Shown here piece after piece: positions 55,162-63,881 of a stretch of 64,000 bases of DNA. Source of the stretch: Oceanobacillus sojae (GTDB lineage Bacteria; Bacillota; Bacilli; Bacillales; Amphibacillaceae); the NCBI RefSeq assembly GCF_900162665.1, contig NZ_LT727810.1, forward strand, positions 690,038 to 754,037. The letters run 5' to 3'. Positions within the stretch are counted from its first letter, which is position 1. Each line of letters begins with the position of its first letter. A program made the position numbers and the translations under genes. The notes below the pieces were generated by a model. The model did no database searches. It had not been told where the DNA came from and saw only the letters and a list, made by a program, of their open reading frames with translations.

Positions 55162-55473
55162 ATGGTTCAACTTGTTGTTTCTGTTGTATTGTATTTTGTT
55201 ATATTTTTTGGTATTGCATTTATTTTAAATATGTTATTAAGAAAAACATGGCTGATGGCATGTTTATTTCCTATAGTAATGATTTTTATTATAGATAATG
55301 TTTCTTTTATTAGCTATTTTACAAGTCCAGGGGAATCTTTTTCAGCACTCGGGGATCGTATTGTCGGATTAACGATTGCTGATATTCTGATTTTGTTATC
55401 GGGTTTTCTCGGTACAATTGTATCTGGTTTTGTTATCCGCTTTTTAAGAAAAAGTGGTTATCAAATGTTTTAA
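55162..55473 (+). CDS. yuiB: YuiB family membrane protein
   Basis: This 103-residue three-segment membrane protein (segments about 3-24, 30-50 and 70-95) matches B. subtilis YuiB, a protein of unknown function that lies near yumB and yuiD. ATG 55162 is chosen because GGAGGGAAGAG precedes it. The frame upstream to 55120 is not likely to be translated. Confidence 0.82.
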   Translation: MVQLVVSVVLYFVIFFGIAFILNMLLRKTWLMACLFPIVMIFIIDNVSFISYFTSPGESFSALGDRIVGLTIADILILLSGFLGTIVSGFVIRFLRKSGYQMF

Positions 55474-55495
55474 AAAGATGAATTACATAAAAATA

Positions 55496-55531
55496 AAAGA
55501 AGGTCAATGCTGCTTGGCATTGGCCTTCTTT
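55496..55531. terminator. Bidirectional terminator yuiB/yuiD
   Basis: AAGAAGGTCAATGC and GCATTGGCCTTCTT form a stem flanked by A and T runs. Confidence 0.85.
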
Positions 55532-55533
55532 AT

Positions 55534-56013
55534 TCAATAAGAGAAGAGCGGAGCAAGGGAAAAAGCAATAATAATCCCTGTGATTGCACCAAAAAATACT
55601 TCTATCGGCTGGTGTCCGAGTAATTCCTTTAATTCTTGTATCTTTTCGTTTTCTTTCTTTTTACTCCAGCCTTTGGCACTGGAGGTGATTAATTGAAAAT
55701 CGCGAACCAGCTGATTAATAACAATTGCCTGTTCACCTGCTTGTCTGCGGACTCCGGAAGCATCAAACATCGTAATCACACTAAATATACAAGCAAGCGC
55801 AAATACACTTGATGATACCCCTTCTGCAATACCGATAGCAGTAGCTAAAGAAGTAACTGCTGCAGAGTGGCTGCTGGGCATTCCCCCTGTACTGAAAGCA
55901 AGTCCAGGTTGAAATTCCTTGGTGAAAATCAGCTTGATAGGTATCTTTATAACTTGCGCAAACACAATAGCAATCAGAGCAGCCCATAATGGGAAATTCG
56001 TCAATAATGTCAT
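55534..56013 (-). CDS. yuiD: YuiD, divergent PAP2-family membrane protein
   Basis: This 159-residue membrane protein of the acid-phosphatase/VanZ-related DUF212 family carries the PAP2-like motif GGMPSSHSA near residues 43-51 and FDASGVRRQAGEQA near 85. Membrane segments lie near 9-28, 50-80 and 135-155. Homologues may be lipid phosphatases. The position opposite yuiB fits the B. subtilis order. ATG 56013 follows GGAAGTACCCTC. Confidence 0.85.
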   Translation of the reverse strand: MTLLTNFPLWAALIAIVFAQVIKIPIKLIFTKEFQPGLAFSTGGMPSSHSAAVTSLATAIGIAEGVSSSVFALACIFSVITMFDASGVRRQAGEQAIVINQLVRDFQLITSSAKGWSKKKENEKIQELKELLGHQPIEVFFGAITGIIIAFSLAPLFSY

Positions 56014-56102
56014 GAATGAGGGTACTTCCTTCCTGACTAACGCATCAATTTTCTGTTATTTTACCATAGTCTGTATCATAATAAAAGAAAGGCTCAGCAA
56101 CC

Positions 56103-56151
56103 ATCAGGAATATGCGGTATTGCAGGTTAAAAAATGCGTATTCCTGTAAAA
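56103..56151 (-). terminator. Probable terminator of deoD
   Basis: CAGGAATAYGC arms (56105-56115, 56141-56151) pair across a 25-base loop just after the deoD stop. No strong T run on the minus strand, so the call is moderate. Confidence 0.45.
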
Positions 56152-56154
56152 TAT

Positions 56155-56862
56155 TTATTTAATAACTGTATCTAATGCAATCTCCATCATTTCATGGAAT
56201 GTAGTCTGACGTTCTTCAGCAGTAGTTTCTTCGCCAGTAATAAGATGATCGGAAACTGTAAGGATGGATAGCGCCTGACGGCCATATTTAGCTGCCAGAG
56301 TATATAGTGCAGTAGATTCCATTTCGATTGCAAGTACTTGGTATTTAGCAAGCAATTCGTTCACTTCTTTGGCATTATCACGATAGAAGGTATCGCTTGT
56401 AAATACATTTCCGACACGCAGCTGTAATCCTTTTTCAGTACCGGCTTCATAAGCGTTTTTTAATAATTCAAAGTCGGAAATAGGAGCGTAATCAATCCCC
56501 TGAAAGATCAGCTGATTTATTTGTGAATCTGTTGTAGCAGCCTGTGCTAAGATAACATCGCGAACCTTAACATCTTTTTGAATTGCTCCACACGTACCTA
56601 CGCGAATAAGTTTTTTGACATCATAGCTTTGAATAAGCTCATTCACATAGATAGAGATAGAAGGTACTCCCATGCCGGTTCCCTGTACAGAAACACGTTC
56701 TCCTTTATAAGTTCCCGTATAGCCATACATGCCTCTGACTTCATTATAAAGCTGTGCATCCTCTAAATAATTTTCAGCGATATATTTAGCCCGTAACGGA
56801 TCTCCCGGCAATAAAATTTTATCTGCAATTTCTCCCTGTTTCGCTCCAATATGTACACTCAT
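56155..56862 (-). CDS. deoD: Purine-nucleoside phosphorylase (DeoD type)
   Basis: This 235-residue hexameric phosphorylase cleaves purine (deoxy)nucleosides with phosphate. [15 protein letters not shown] near the start holds phosphate-site Gly/Asp/Arg residues, GTGMGVPS carries the PNP loop, and [15 protein letters not shown] with SDHLITGE gives the nucleoside site and catalytic Asp. ATG 56862 is used because GGAGGTTTACGAA precedes it. The longer ORF begins inside that site. Confidence 0.93.
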   Translation of the reverse strand: MSVHIGAKQGEIADKILLPGDPLRAKYIAENYLEDAQLYNEVRGMYGYTGTYKGERVSVQGTGMGVPSISIYVNELIQSYDVKKLIRVGTCGAIQKDVKVRDVILAQAATTDSQINQLIFQGIDYAPISDFELLKNAYEAGTEKGLQLRVGNVFTSDTFYRDNAKEVNELLAKYQVLAIEMESTALYTLAAKYGRQALSILTVSDHLITGEETTAEERQTTFHEMMEIALDTVIK

Positions 56863-57069
56863 TTCGTAAACCTCCATTATTCAATTTTGTCCTTAAGATA
56901 AAGGTATCATAAAGGTTTTTGAAAAACAAATGAATACATTTTCATAAAAAAAGTAGATATGTATTTCATATTTCGTGATTTTTGTATATAATATAACATA
57001 GGTTTATGTGAGATGAATAACAGGTACATAAACGACAGAGATTTTCAAATTGAAAGGATGTTGTATATA

Positions 57070-57333
57070 ATGAAGTCACAAACGTTTAAAATTACTGCAG
57101 AAACCGGAGTACACGCACGCCCGGCTACTTTGCTGGTAAACAAAGCTGGTCAATTTGATTCTGAAATTGAAGTTAGCTACAAAGGCAAAAACGTTAACCT
57201 GAAATCAATCATGGGCGTTATGTCTTTAGGAATTCCTAAAGGTGCTGACATTGAAGTAAGCGCAGACGGAAAAGATGAAGCTGATGCTTTAAAAGGTATC
57301 GCTGACGTTATCAAAGAACATTTAGGCGAATAA
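57070..57333 (+). CDS. ptsH: Phosphocarrier HPr
   Basis: This 87-residue HPr passes phosphate from enzyme I to sugar-specific EII proteins. Both regulatory residues are present: His15 in GVHARPAT, for PEP-dependent transfer, and Ser46 in [12 protein letters not shown], for HPr kinase and CcpA control. Crh would have Gln15, so this is true HPr. ptsI is not adjacent, and the gene is followed by its own terminator. ATG 57070 has GAAAGGATGTTG before it. Confidence 0.93.
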   Translation: MKSQTFKITAETGVHARPATLLVNKAGQFDSEIEVSYKGKNVNLKSIMGVMSLGIPKGADIEVSADGKDEADALKGIADVIKEHLGE

Positions 57334-57347
57334 TTATTAACAAACGT

Positions 57348-57379
57348 ATAAAAGCGCTCTGGCATCAGGGCGCTTTTAT
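57348..57379 (+). terminator. Terminator after ptsH
   Basis: TAAAAGCGC and GCGCTTTTA arms with internal CTGG/CAGG pairing. Confidence 0.8.
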
Positions 57380-57451
57380 ACGTTGTACATGGATTGATTT
57401 ACATGCCTCAAGCATTTGTTATAATTGTTTCAGGAAGGGTGTGAATTTTTT

Positions 57452-57673
57452 ATGATTATGATGCCATTTCTATATTTTCCGGAAGATAAAACAGAGTATA
57501 TTCCTGCTGTAATAACATTGGTCATTTTTCTGGTTTTAGCAGCATTTTTTATGCGCTGGATGATGAAAAAATCGAAGAGAGATCAGGAAAATTTTGAACA
57601 GGAATACCATGATGCTTTAAATAAGGCACAGAACAACAATAATAATGTAACAAATTCCTCCTCTAATCAATAG
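57452..57673 (+). CDS. Small single-pass membrane protein
   Basis: I do not recognise this 73-residue protein. It has one membrane segment (about residues 15-37, AVITLVIFLVLAAFFMRW), a basic patch (MMKKSKR) and a low-complexity Asn/Gln tail. ATG 57452 stands 12 bases after AGGAAGGG, a slightly long spacing. The rest of the gene is short and ends 72 bases before the sodC start. Confidence 0.55.
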   Translation: MIMMPFLYFPEDKTEYIPAVITLVIFLVLAAFFMRWMMKKSKRDQENFEQEYHDALNKAQNNNNNVTNSSSNQ

Positions 57674-57745
57674 GATTTGAGGAGTTTTTTTGACTAAAAA
57701 ATTGCTTCTTTGTTCAAACTATGGAAAAAGCAAAGGAGTTTATCG

Positions 57746-58354
57746 ATGAGAATACGGAATAAATGGACGATGATGACGGCTCTCGCAATGCTGTTTCTTT
57801 TATCAGGGTGCCTGCTGCCGCATGAAAACTCAGAAATGGTAGAAATGTATAATGCGGATGGAGACCGGGTAGGAACAGCCAGATTAAACGAGACAGATGG
57901 AGGAGTGGCCGTAACTATTGAAGTAGAAGGGTTAAGCCCTGGCTTCCACGCTATCCATGTTCATGAGTATGGAAAATGTGAGGGTCCTGAGTTTTCTACG
58001 AGCGGTAACCACTTTAATCCTGATGGTAAAGAACATGGTCTTTTGCGGACGGATGGGGCCCATCTCGGAGATCTTCCTAATATTGAAGCAGATGAAGATG
58101 GGAACGTTCAAGAAGAATTGGTGATTGCTGAGGCAACGTTAAAAAAAGGTAAGAACAGCCTGATTACTAATGATGGGACTTCTTTAATCATTCATGATGG
58201 AGTGGATGATGGAATGAGTCAGCCAGCCGGGAATTCAGGTAACCGTATTGTTTGCGGAGTGATTAAAAACGATTCTCAAAGTGGAGAGAGGGAAGAATCT
58301 CCTACTGATCCGACAGAGAATAATGATAAACAGGAAAAGGAAGAGAATGGATAA
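57746..58354 (+). CDS. sodC: Cu/Zn superoxide dismutase-like lipoprotein
   Basis: This 202-residue lipoprotein has the lipobox LSGC near residue 22 and a Cu/Zn SOD domain. HVHEYG provides two Cu ligands, GNHFNP the bridging His, KEHG and AHLGDLPN the Zn ligands including the Asp, and SLIIHDG the last Cu His. NSGNRIVCGVI carries the active-site Arg and structural Cys. All ligand positions are filled, which suggests an active enzyme, unlike some degenerate Bacillus homologues. A Glu/Asp-rich tail follows. ATG 57746 has AAAGGAG upstream. Confidence 0.88.
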   Translation: MRIRNKWTMMTALAMLFLLSGCLLPHENSEMVEMYNADGDRVGTARLNETDGGVAVTIEVEGLSPGFHAIHVHEYGKCEGPEFSTSGNHFNPDGKEHGLLRTDGAHLGDLPNIEADEDGNVQEELVIAEATLKKGKNSLITNDGTSLIIHDGVDDGMSQPAGNSGNRIVCGVIKNDSQSGEREESPTDPTENNDKQEKEENG

Positions 58355-58407
58355 TTACTCCGGCTGCTTCATTTGCTAACAAAAATTTGAGGCAACTGTC
58401 ATGGGAA

Positions 58408-58451
58408 AAATAGAAAGAAGCTGCTATTCGAATAGCAGCTTCTTTCTATTT
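58408..58451. terminator. 44-bp perfect palindrome, bidirectional terminator
   Basis: Bases 58408-58451 are perfectly self-complementary, with centre TTCGAA. They lie between convergent sodC and patB and act as a strong terminator on both strands. Confidence 0.9.
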
Positions 58452-58459
58452 ATAGGGGT

Positions 58460-59647
58460 TTAATTATTAGATTCTCTCCAAACTTCTACAGCATGGATAA
58501 TCCGTTTAACGCCTTCTTCGATGGTTGTCCGTGGACAGGCGACATTGATACGCATAAATGCGTCCCCTTCTACGCCATAGTCCTGACCAGGATTTAAGCC
58601 GACACGTCCTTTATCAATCATGAACCGGTTTAATTCTTTTTTATCCATATTTAATTCAGAGCAATCTACCCAGACGAGATATGTTCCTTCTGACTTTGTC
58701 ACTTTTAATTCAGGAGCATGTGCAGCAAACATTTCCTTGATGTACTCCGTATGGCTCTGGATAACCTCGAGCAGATCTTCTAACCAGGGTTGTCCATGGC
58801 GGTATGCAGCTTCCATTGCTGTGACAGCCATTCCGTTTAAGGAATTATTGAATCCTTGACGAAGAAAGGCATTTGTTAATTTTTCCTTGTTTTCTTCATT
58901 TGGTGTAATCGCATAAGACGCTTGCAGACCGGCTAAATTAAATGTTTTAGATGGTGCCATGCAAGTAATTGTTTTATCGGCGATTTCTGTTGACAGGCTC
59001 GCGATTGGCAGATGTTTATGTCCTTGAAAAACTAAATCTGCATGGATTTCATCAGAAAAAATCATGGCATCATATTGCAGGCAGAGGTCTGCCATTTTAC
59101 GCAGCTCTTTTTCTGTCCAGACGCGGCCCACCGGATTATGTGGGGAGCATAAAATAAATGCTTTTACACCACTTGCTAATTTATTTTCCATATCTTCAAA
59201 ATCAATCGTGTAATAATCATCCTGATGAATCAATGGATTCTTTACAAGTTCACGATCCAAAACGTTTATAATATTGTAAAATGGCGTATATACAGGTGTT
59301 TGAATCATAATCTTATCACCTGGTTCTGTGAATGCTTGCAGCGCCATATGAAGCGTGTTAATTACTCCGGGGCTGTAGTTAAGCCATTCGGATTGAATAT
59401 CCCACCCATGACGGTTTTTTACCCAATCGGTTACAGAGGATGTAACATCTTCATCAATTACGGTATATCCGTAAATTCCATGCTCTGCCCGTTTGATAAG
59501 CGCCTGATTGACAGCATCTGGAGCTTTAAAGTCCATATCAGCTACCCACATCGGCAGGACATCCTCAGACTGGAATCTCATCTGCAGCATATCCCATTTC
59601 ACAGATTTTGTTTGCTTGCGGTCATGTACTTCTTCAAAAAAACTCAT
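58460..59647 (-). CDS. patB: MalY/PatB-type aminotransferase / C-S lyase
   Basis: This 395-residue PLP enzyme of fold type I cleaves cystathionine-like C-S bonds and can also act as a transaminase. Motifs are MWVADMDFKAP near residue 35, CSPHNPVGRVW near 165, SDEIHADL near 197 (Asp for PLP nitrogen) and the PLP-lysine in SKTFNLAGLQ near 234. NPGQDYGVEGDAFMRINVACPR is the C-terminal carboxylate site. ATG 59647 follows GGAGGCAAATAAAAG. It is monocistronic, opposite sodC. Confidence 0.9.
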   Translation of the reverse strand: MSFFEEVHDRKQTKSVKWDMLQMRFQSEDVLPMWVADMDFKAPDAVNQALIKRAEHGIYGYTVIDEDVTSSVTDWVKNRHGWDIQSEWLNYSPGVINTLHMALQAFTEPGDKIMIQTPVYTPFYNIINVLDRELVKNPLIHQDDYYTIDFEDMENKLASGVKAFILCSPHNPVGRVWTEKELRKMADLCLQYDAMIFSDEIHADLVFQGHKHLPIASLSTEIADKTITCMAPSKTFNLAGLQASYAITPNEENKEKLTNAFLRQGFNNSLNGMAVTAMEAAYRHGQPWLEDLLEVIQSHTEYIKEMFAAHAPELKVTKSEGTYLVWVDCSELNMDKKELNRFMIDKGRVGLNPGQDYGVEGDAFMRINVACPRTTIEEGVKRIIHAVEVWRESNN

Positions 59648-59922
59648 TCTTTTATTTGCCTCCTTGCATTCATATCATTTTTCTATTATAACAAAGATAC
59701 TTTAGAAAGGTAGAGAACTGGCTAAAACTTCTTTTGGGATTCCTGTTTTTAGACAAAAAAAAGCAAAGCGTTATACGCTCTGCCTACAGGGGGAATACGA
59801 GAAAGCCTTACAATAATAGTAATACCCGTTGTTAAAAAGAATAAACCAAAAAATTTAAAAAAATTTTTGGATTTATTTTTTATTAACGCATGATCGTGTT
59901 AAACAATCAGGATTCCATAGAA
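59648..59922. other. Spacer patB to pgi, possible small RNA
   Basis: This stretch holds the patB promoter side at 59648-59754, then a minus-strand terminator-like hairpin (59755-59783) and a C-rich minus-strand segment next to it. It has AT tracts up to the pgi terminator. No protein-coding frame with a ribosome binding site is visible. Confidence 0.5.
59755..59900 (-). ncRNA. Candidate C-rich small RNA
   Basis: On the minus strand CGTATTCCCCCTGTAGGCAG leads into GCAGAGCGT-ATA-ACGCTTTGC and TTTTTTTT, a textbook terminator. No gene precedes it within the spacer. pgi ends 70 bases upstream with its own terminator. C-rich loops followed by a terminator are typical of regulatory RNAs in Bacillus such as RoxS or FsrA. 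The 5' end is unknown, and no strong promoter was identified. Confidence 0.3.
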
Positions 59923-59968
59923 AAAACTTCATTTCTCAGAGATTATAATCCCTGTGAAATGAAGTTTT
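59923..59968 (-). terminator. Terminator of pgi
   Basis: AAAACTTCATTTC and GAAATGAAGTTTT are perfect 13-bp arms located just after the pgi stop on the minus strand. Confidence 0.8.
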
Positions 59969-59988
59969 GTTTTGAACACGCACTTATA

Positions 59989-61335
59989 TTATAATCTTTT
60001 CTCAAGCTCTTCTTTTTCGTTTTCGAATCCAGGCTTGCCAAGCAAAGCAAACATATTTTTCTTATATGCTTCCACACCCGGCTGGTCAAATGGATTAACA
60101 CCGAGCAGGTAGCCGCTGACAGCACATGCTTTTTCAAAGAAGTATACTAAATAGCCAAAAGTATAAGCATCCAGTTTAGGAACCTCAATGATCAGGTTTG
60201 GAACGTCACCGTCAGTATGGGCTAATAAAGTGCCCTGGAATGCTTTATTATTTATTTCATGAATACTTTTACCAGCTAAGTAATTTAATCCGTCTAAATC
60301 ATTTGCTTCTTCCTCGACAGTTAAATTTTTCTTAGATTCATTTACATGAAGAATCGTTTCGAAAATATTTCTTCTTCCTTCTTGGATATATTGGCCAAGA
60401 GAGTGCAAATCTGTGGAGAAGTTTGCTGATGAAGGATAAATTCCTTTTTGATTTTTTCCTTCACTTTCGCCAAATAACTGTTTCCACCATTCAGAGAAGT
60501 ATTGAAGGGCAGGCTCATAATTAATCAGTAATTCTGTTACTTTGCCTTTTTGATAGAAAATATTACGTACTGCTGCATACTGATATGCAGGATTTCTGTA
60601 TATATCAGGCACAGACAAGTCTTCCATTGCAGCTTGCGCACCTTTCATAATTGCATCAACATCAATATTACTTGCTGCGATTGGCAATAGACCTACTGCA
60701 GTTAATACGGAGTACCGTCCACCAACATCATCTGGAATAACAAATGTTTCATACCCGTTTTCATCAGCTGTTGTTTTTAGAGCACCTTTTTTACGGTCAG
60801 TTGTTGCGTAGATACGCTTTTTAGCTTCTTCTTCACCGTATTTTTCTTCTAAAAGCTTTTTAAAGACACGGAAAGCAATTGCCGGTTCTGTTGTTGTACC
60901 ACTTTTAGAAATAACATTAATAGAGAAATCCTTACCCTTTAATACATCAGTCAGCTCACTCATATAAGTAGAGCTTAAATGGTGACCTACAAAAATGACC
61001 TGCGGTGCTTTTCTTTCTTCAGAAGAAAGGAGGTTTTGGAAAGAGTGGTTCAGCATTTCTAAAGCTGCTTTGGCTCCAAGATAGGAACCGCCGATTCCAA
61101 TTACAAGAAGAACGTCAGAGTCATTTTTGATTTTTTCTGCACTTTTCTTGATGCGTGCGTATTCTTCCTGATCATAGTTTTTAGGAAGGTCAACCCAGCC
61201 TAGAAAATCATTACCTGCTCCAATTTTTTCATGAATCATTTGATGTGCACGCAATACAAATGGAGAAAGATTTTTAATTTCTTCTTTGTCGAAAAAAGAA
61301 AGTGCTTTATCATATTTAAAAGTTACATGTGTCAT
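59989..61335 (-). CDS. pgi: Glucose-6-phosphate isomerase
   Basis: This 448-residue enzyme interconverts glucose-6-phosphate and fructose-6-phosphate. [20 protein letters not shown] near 77-96 and [12 protein letters not shown] near 145 bind the phosphate. The catalytic Glu lies in [12 protein letters not shown] near 290, and [15 protein letters not shown] carries conserved C-terminal residues. ATG 61335 follows AAAGGGGGAAC. Its position beside yugI and yugO matches B. subtilis. Confidence 0.95.
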   Translation of the reverse strand: MTHVTFKYDKALSFFDKEEIKNLSPFVLRAHQMIHEKIGAGNDFLGWVDLPKNYDQEEYARIKKSAEKIKNDSDVLLVIGIGGSYLGAKAALEMLNHSFQNLLSSEERKAPQVIFVGHHLSSTYMSELTDVLKGKDFSINVISKSGTTTEPAIAFRVFKKLLEEKYGEEEAKKRIYATTDRKKGALKTTADENGYETFVIPDDVGGRYSVLTAVGLLPIAASNIDVDAIMKGAQAAMEDLSVPDIYRNPAYQYAAVRNIFYQKGKVTELLINYEPALQYFSEWWKQLFGESEGKNQKGIYPSSANFSTDLHSLGQYIQEGRRNIFETILHVNESKKNLTVEEEANDLDGLNYLAGKSIHEINNKAFQGTLLAHTDGDVPNLIIEVPKLDAYTFGYLVYFFEKACAVSGYLLGVNPFDQPGVEAYKKNMFALLGKPGFENEKEELEKRL

Positions 61336-61514
61336 TTATAGTTCCCCCTTTAAAATTGATTCCATATATGATTCTACTTTAATCTATTAATGTGATGAAA
61401 TCAAGGGTAACGACCTGAAGGGCTTTCATTTAAACCGGGAAAAAAGTGCTGAAAAACATGTTGATTTATCTGAAAAAGATATAATCCAGACGGATGAATA
61501 TACTTCATAAAAAA

Positions 61515-61549
61515 ACACAGGTGCCTGAAGAAAATTCAGATACCTGTGT
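61515..61549 (-). terminator. Terminator of yugI
   Basis: ACACAGGTATCTGAAT and TTCAGGCACCTGTGT pair on the minus strand and are followed by TTTTTT. Confidence 0.85.
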
Positions 61550-61567
61550 GGTGTGATCATTGTTATT

Positions 61568-61936
61568 TTATTTATTTTGTGTCTGGTCAATCCAGTCCTG
61601 CAGCTTATCTTTAAGAATGTTAAAACCGCTTGATTCATTGCCGGAATCATTGTTTTTTACTGTGTTTTCCTGTTTAGCAGTTTCTTTTGGTGCTTCTTCT
61701 GTAGCGCGGATAGATAAAGAAATTTTTCCTTTTGCTTCATCGATTTGAATGACTTTTACATTAACAGTATCGCCAACACTTAAATGGTCGTTAATATCCT
61801 TTACATATCCATGCATGATTTCAGAAATATGAACTAACCCCTGTGTGTCACCATCAATCGCAACGAATGCACCATAAGGCTGAATACCTGTTACTTTTCC
61901 TTCTAAAACTTGACCTACTTCTACGTTTGTAGTCAT
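61568..61936 (-). CDS. yugI: S1-domain RNA-binding general stress protein
   Basis: This 122-residue protein has one S1 RNA-binding domain (about residues 3-72, VGQVLEGKVTGIQPYGAFVAIDG then GLVHISEI and VKVIQIDEAKGKISLSI) and a short disordered Asn/Ser/Glu tail. It matches YugI (GSP13), which associates with ribosomes. I choose ATG 61936 (MTTNVE), because TAGGAG is 9 bases upstream. The ATG at 61945 abuts the ribosome binding site. Confidence 0.9.
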   Translation of the reverse strand: MTTNVEVGQVLEGKVTGIQPYGAFVAIDGDTQGLVHISEIMHGYVKDINDHLSVGDTVNVKVIQIDEAKGKISLSIRATEEAPKETAKQENTVKNNDSGNESSGFNILKDKLQDWIDQTQNK

Positions 61937-62130
61937 ATTGAACATCTCCTATATCTTTTTCAATTCTGTTTTAAGTTATCCAAAGTGGATGGAAAAAGAA
62001 AAGGCAGCTTTTTATGCCAGCTATGAAGCTAGTAAATAAAAATGTAAATCTTTTTCTGCATCTTTTGAACACGTGCTTTTTTCAACAATATACTACTTTA
62101 TCATAAAGTATAGGAAATATCCAATCTAAC

Positions 62131-63129
62131 CTACCGGCTGGCAAGATTAATAAGTGTATCTTTTTCTTGAAGGATAAAAGCAGTTTCTGGATGGAGAATA
62201 TATTCTTTTTCACGAAGTACACCGATTACAAGAAATCCTTTTTCCAAGCAGGGAGTTACCGCTTCTAAATAAGTTTTTCCAATAAGTGCATCAGGTACAG
62301 GCCGGTGAATAAATTTATGCTGGGTAAGGAGATGATAAATATCCTCAAATGGTGTGGCTAGTATCTCTGGATCTAATTCATGGAAAAACAGACTGCTCAT
62401 AAAATCATTTGACCGAATAATCGTGGTTGCACCTGCACGGGCGGCATTATCAATCTGCTTCTTAGATAGAATTTCTGAGATAACAGGTATGTCAGGGTTG
62501 TTTCCCCGGATAGCAATGGTAATCAGAATAGCATGCGTATCAGATTCATAATCAGATTTTTGGTTATCCGCAGCAATAAATACACAGGCAGCTGCCTTAA
62601 TGTTGGCCATATGCAAAATGGCATCTTCGGCTGCATTTCCTTTAATATAATGCACCGGCAGCTTAGTGTAGGCAAGATTGGTTAAAGTCTGATCAATGAT
62701 AACAATTTTTTTATCCGGATAATGATGAATGATTAAGTCAATGAGCTGTCGGGTTCGTTCGTTAAAACCGACGAATACATAATGGTTTGTACCATGGAAG
62801 GCAAGTTTTCCTTCCTGGGATTTTTTTTCACGTTTTATGGCTGTAGTGGATATGGAGGCAATATAAAATGCAATTAATCCGCCTCCGGATAAAACTAGGC
62901 ATGCTGCAATTAGCCGGCCGGGCAAGGTGACAGGTACATAATCTCCATAACCGACAGTCGCTCCTGTAATAAGTGCCCACCATATTCCATCTAATATTGT
63001 AGGAAAACGCTGCGGTTCAATTAAATAAATAAGATATCCGAAGAGCGACAATGAAATTATAACTAGAAGCAACAGTTTCAGGATATTAGGAATGCGATAG
63101 TAAAGCAGTTTCAGAAAACGCTCATTCAT
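62131..63129 (-). CDS. yugO: Potassium channel YugO-like
   Basis: This 332-residue two-segment K+ channel has its first membrane segment near 16-35, the selectivity filter GATVGYGDYV near 56-65 and a second membrane segment near 73-95. An RCK/TrkA-N domain (YVFVGFNERTRQLIDLI) follows, then a TrkA-C-like end. In B. subtilis YugO carries electrical signals in biofilms and is linked to SinR/matrix control (established for B. subtilis, inferred here). ATG 63129 follows GGAGGGTTCC. Confidence 0.9.
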   Translation of the reverse strand: MNERFLKLLYYRIPNILKLLLLVIISLSLFGYLIYLIEPQRFPTILDGIWWALITGATVGYGDYVPVTLPGRLIAACLVLSGGGLIAFYIASISTTAIKREKKSQEGKLAFHGTNHYVFVGFNERTRQLIDLIIHHYPDKKIVIIDQTLTNLAYTKLPVHYIKGNAAEDAILHMANIKAAACVFIAADNQKSDYESDTHAILITIAIRGNNPDIPVISEILSKKQIDNAARAGATTIIRSNDFMSSLFFHELDPEILATPFEDIYHLLTQHKFIHRPVPDALIGKTYLEAVTPCLEKGFLVIGVLREKEYILHPETAFILQEKDTLINLASR

Positions 63130-63220
63130 CAGGGAACCCTCCTATCTATTTTTGTTAGTATGTGCGATTAGGAGGGGATGTTATTCGTTGAAAACTGAAT
63201 CTGTAAATATACATAATTAA

Positions 63221-63258
63221 AAAACGCCAATTTATATTTTTAAATCAGCGTTTTTAAA
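63221..63258 (-). terminator. Terminator of thioredoxin-like gene
   Basis: On the minus strand AAAACGC and GCGTTTT arms, with AT-rich inner pairing, are followed by T residues. Confidence 0.6.
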
Positions 63259-63261
63259 AAA

Positions 63262-63816
63262 TTATATTGTTTTTAAGGTTTCTTTGATACTTTCATAAAC
63301 AATAGACCAGTTATCCTGGTTATCACGATAGGATTTTGAAATAAACCGGTGCATTTGCTTTTGCTTTTCTTCAAAATCACTGGCTTCTTTTGATGGAAGC
63401 TGAGCGCGTGCTTCGTCAATATATGCTTGGATTTTGGGAGCTCTTGGTCCCCATTTACCGGCTTCCTGCCCCTCTGTATCAATAAAAATAATAATAGGGA
63501 TAGACCTGGCTGTTCCATTTGTTAAGTATTGATCCATTAATTCAAGGTTATCATCCCGAAGCAAGGCCTTCATAGGCATATTGGCAGCTTCTGAAATTTT
63601 AAGAAGAATCGGCATGTTTAACATCGCGTCACCGCACCAATCTTCTGTAAGGATAATCGCTCTTAGGTTCTTACTTCTGATTTCTTCAAAAAAGGCATCA
63701 TCTGCAGGTAATGAAAAGTTATCATAAATGTATAATAAATCATCTTTATTTACATTCATTGCTTCAATATATTCATCTGGATCAAGTCCTTTTTCATACC
63801 ATTCATTTAATGACAT
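63262..63816 (-). CDS. Thioredoxin-like family protein
   Basis: This 184-residue thioredoxin_9-type protein has TEDWCGDAMLNMPIL near residues 57-71. A single Cys stands where thioredoxins have CxxC (WCGDA), so it is not a classical disulfide reductase. ARSIPIIIFIDTEG supplies the cis-Pro strand. C-terminal helices form an added region (about 130-184). Similar proteins are common in Bacillaceae and of unknown function. ATG 63816 follows GAGGGATATAG. Confidence 0.75.
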   Translation of the reverse strand: MSLNEWYEKGLDPDEYIEAMNVNKDDLLYIYDNFSLPADDAFFEEIRSKNLRAIILTEDWCGDAMLNMPILLKISEAANMPMKALLRDDNLELMDQYLTNGTARSIPIIIFIDTEGQEAGKWGPRAPKIQAYIDEARAQLPSKEASDFEEKQKQMHRFISKSYRDNQDNWSIVYESIKETLKTI

Positions 63817-63849
63817 CTATATCCCTCATTTCAATTATTTGATATAGTT

Positions 63850-63881
63850 AGTTTACCTTCTTCTGCAGAATTGGTAAACCA
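63850..63881. repeat. Hairpin in the last spacer
   Basis: GTTTACC and GGTAAAC pair around a CTGCAG-containing loop. It may be part of the promoter region of the thioredoxin-like gene or a terminator of a gene beyond the window. Nothing else is seen to 64000. Confidence 0.4.
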
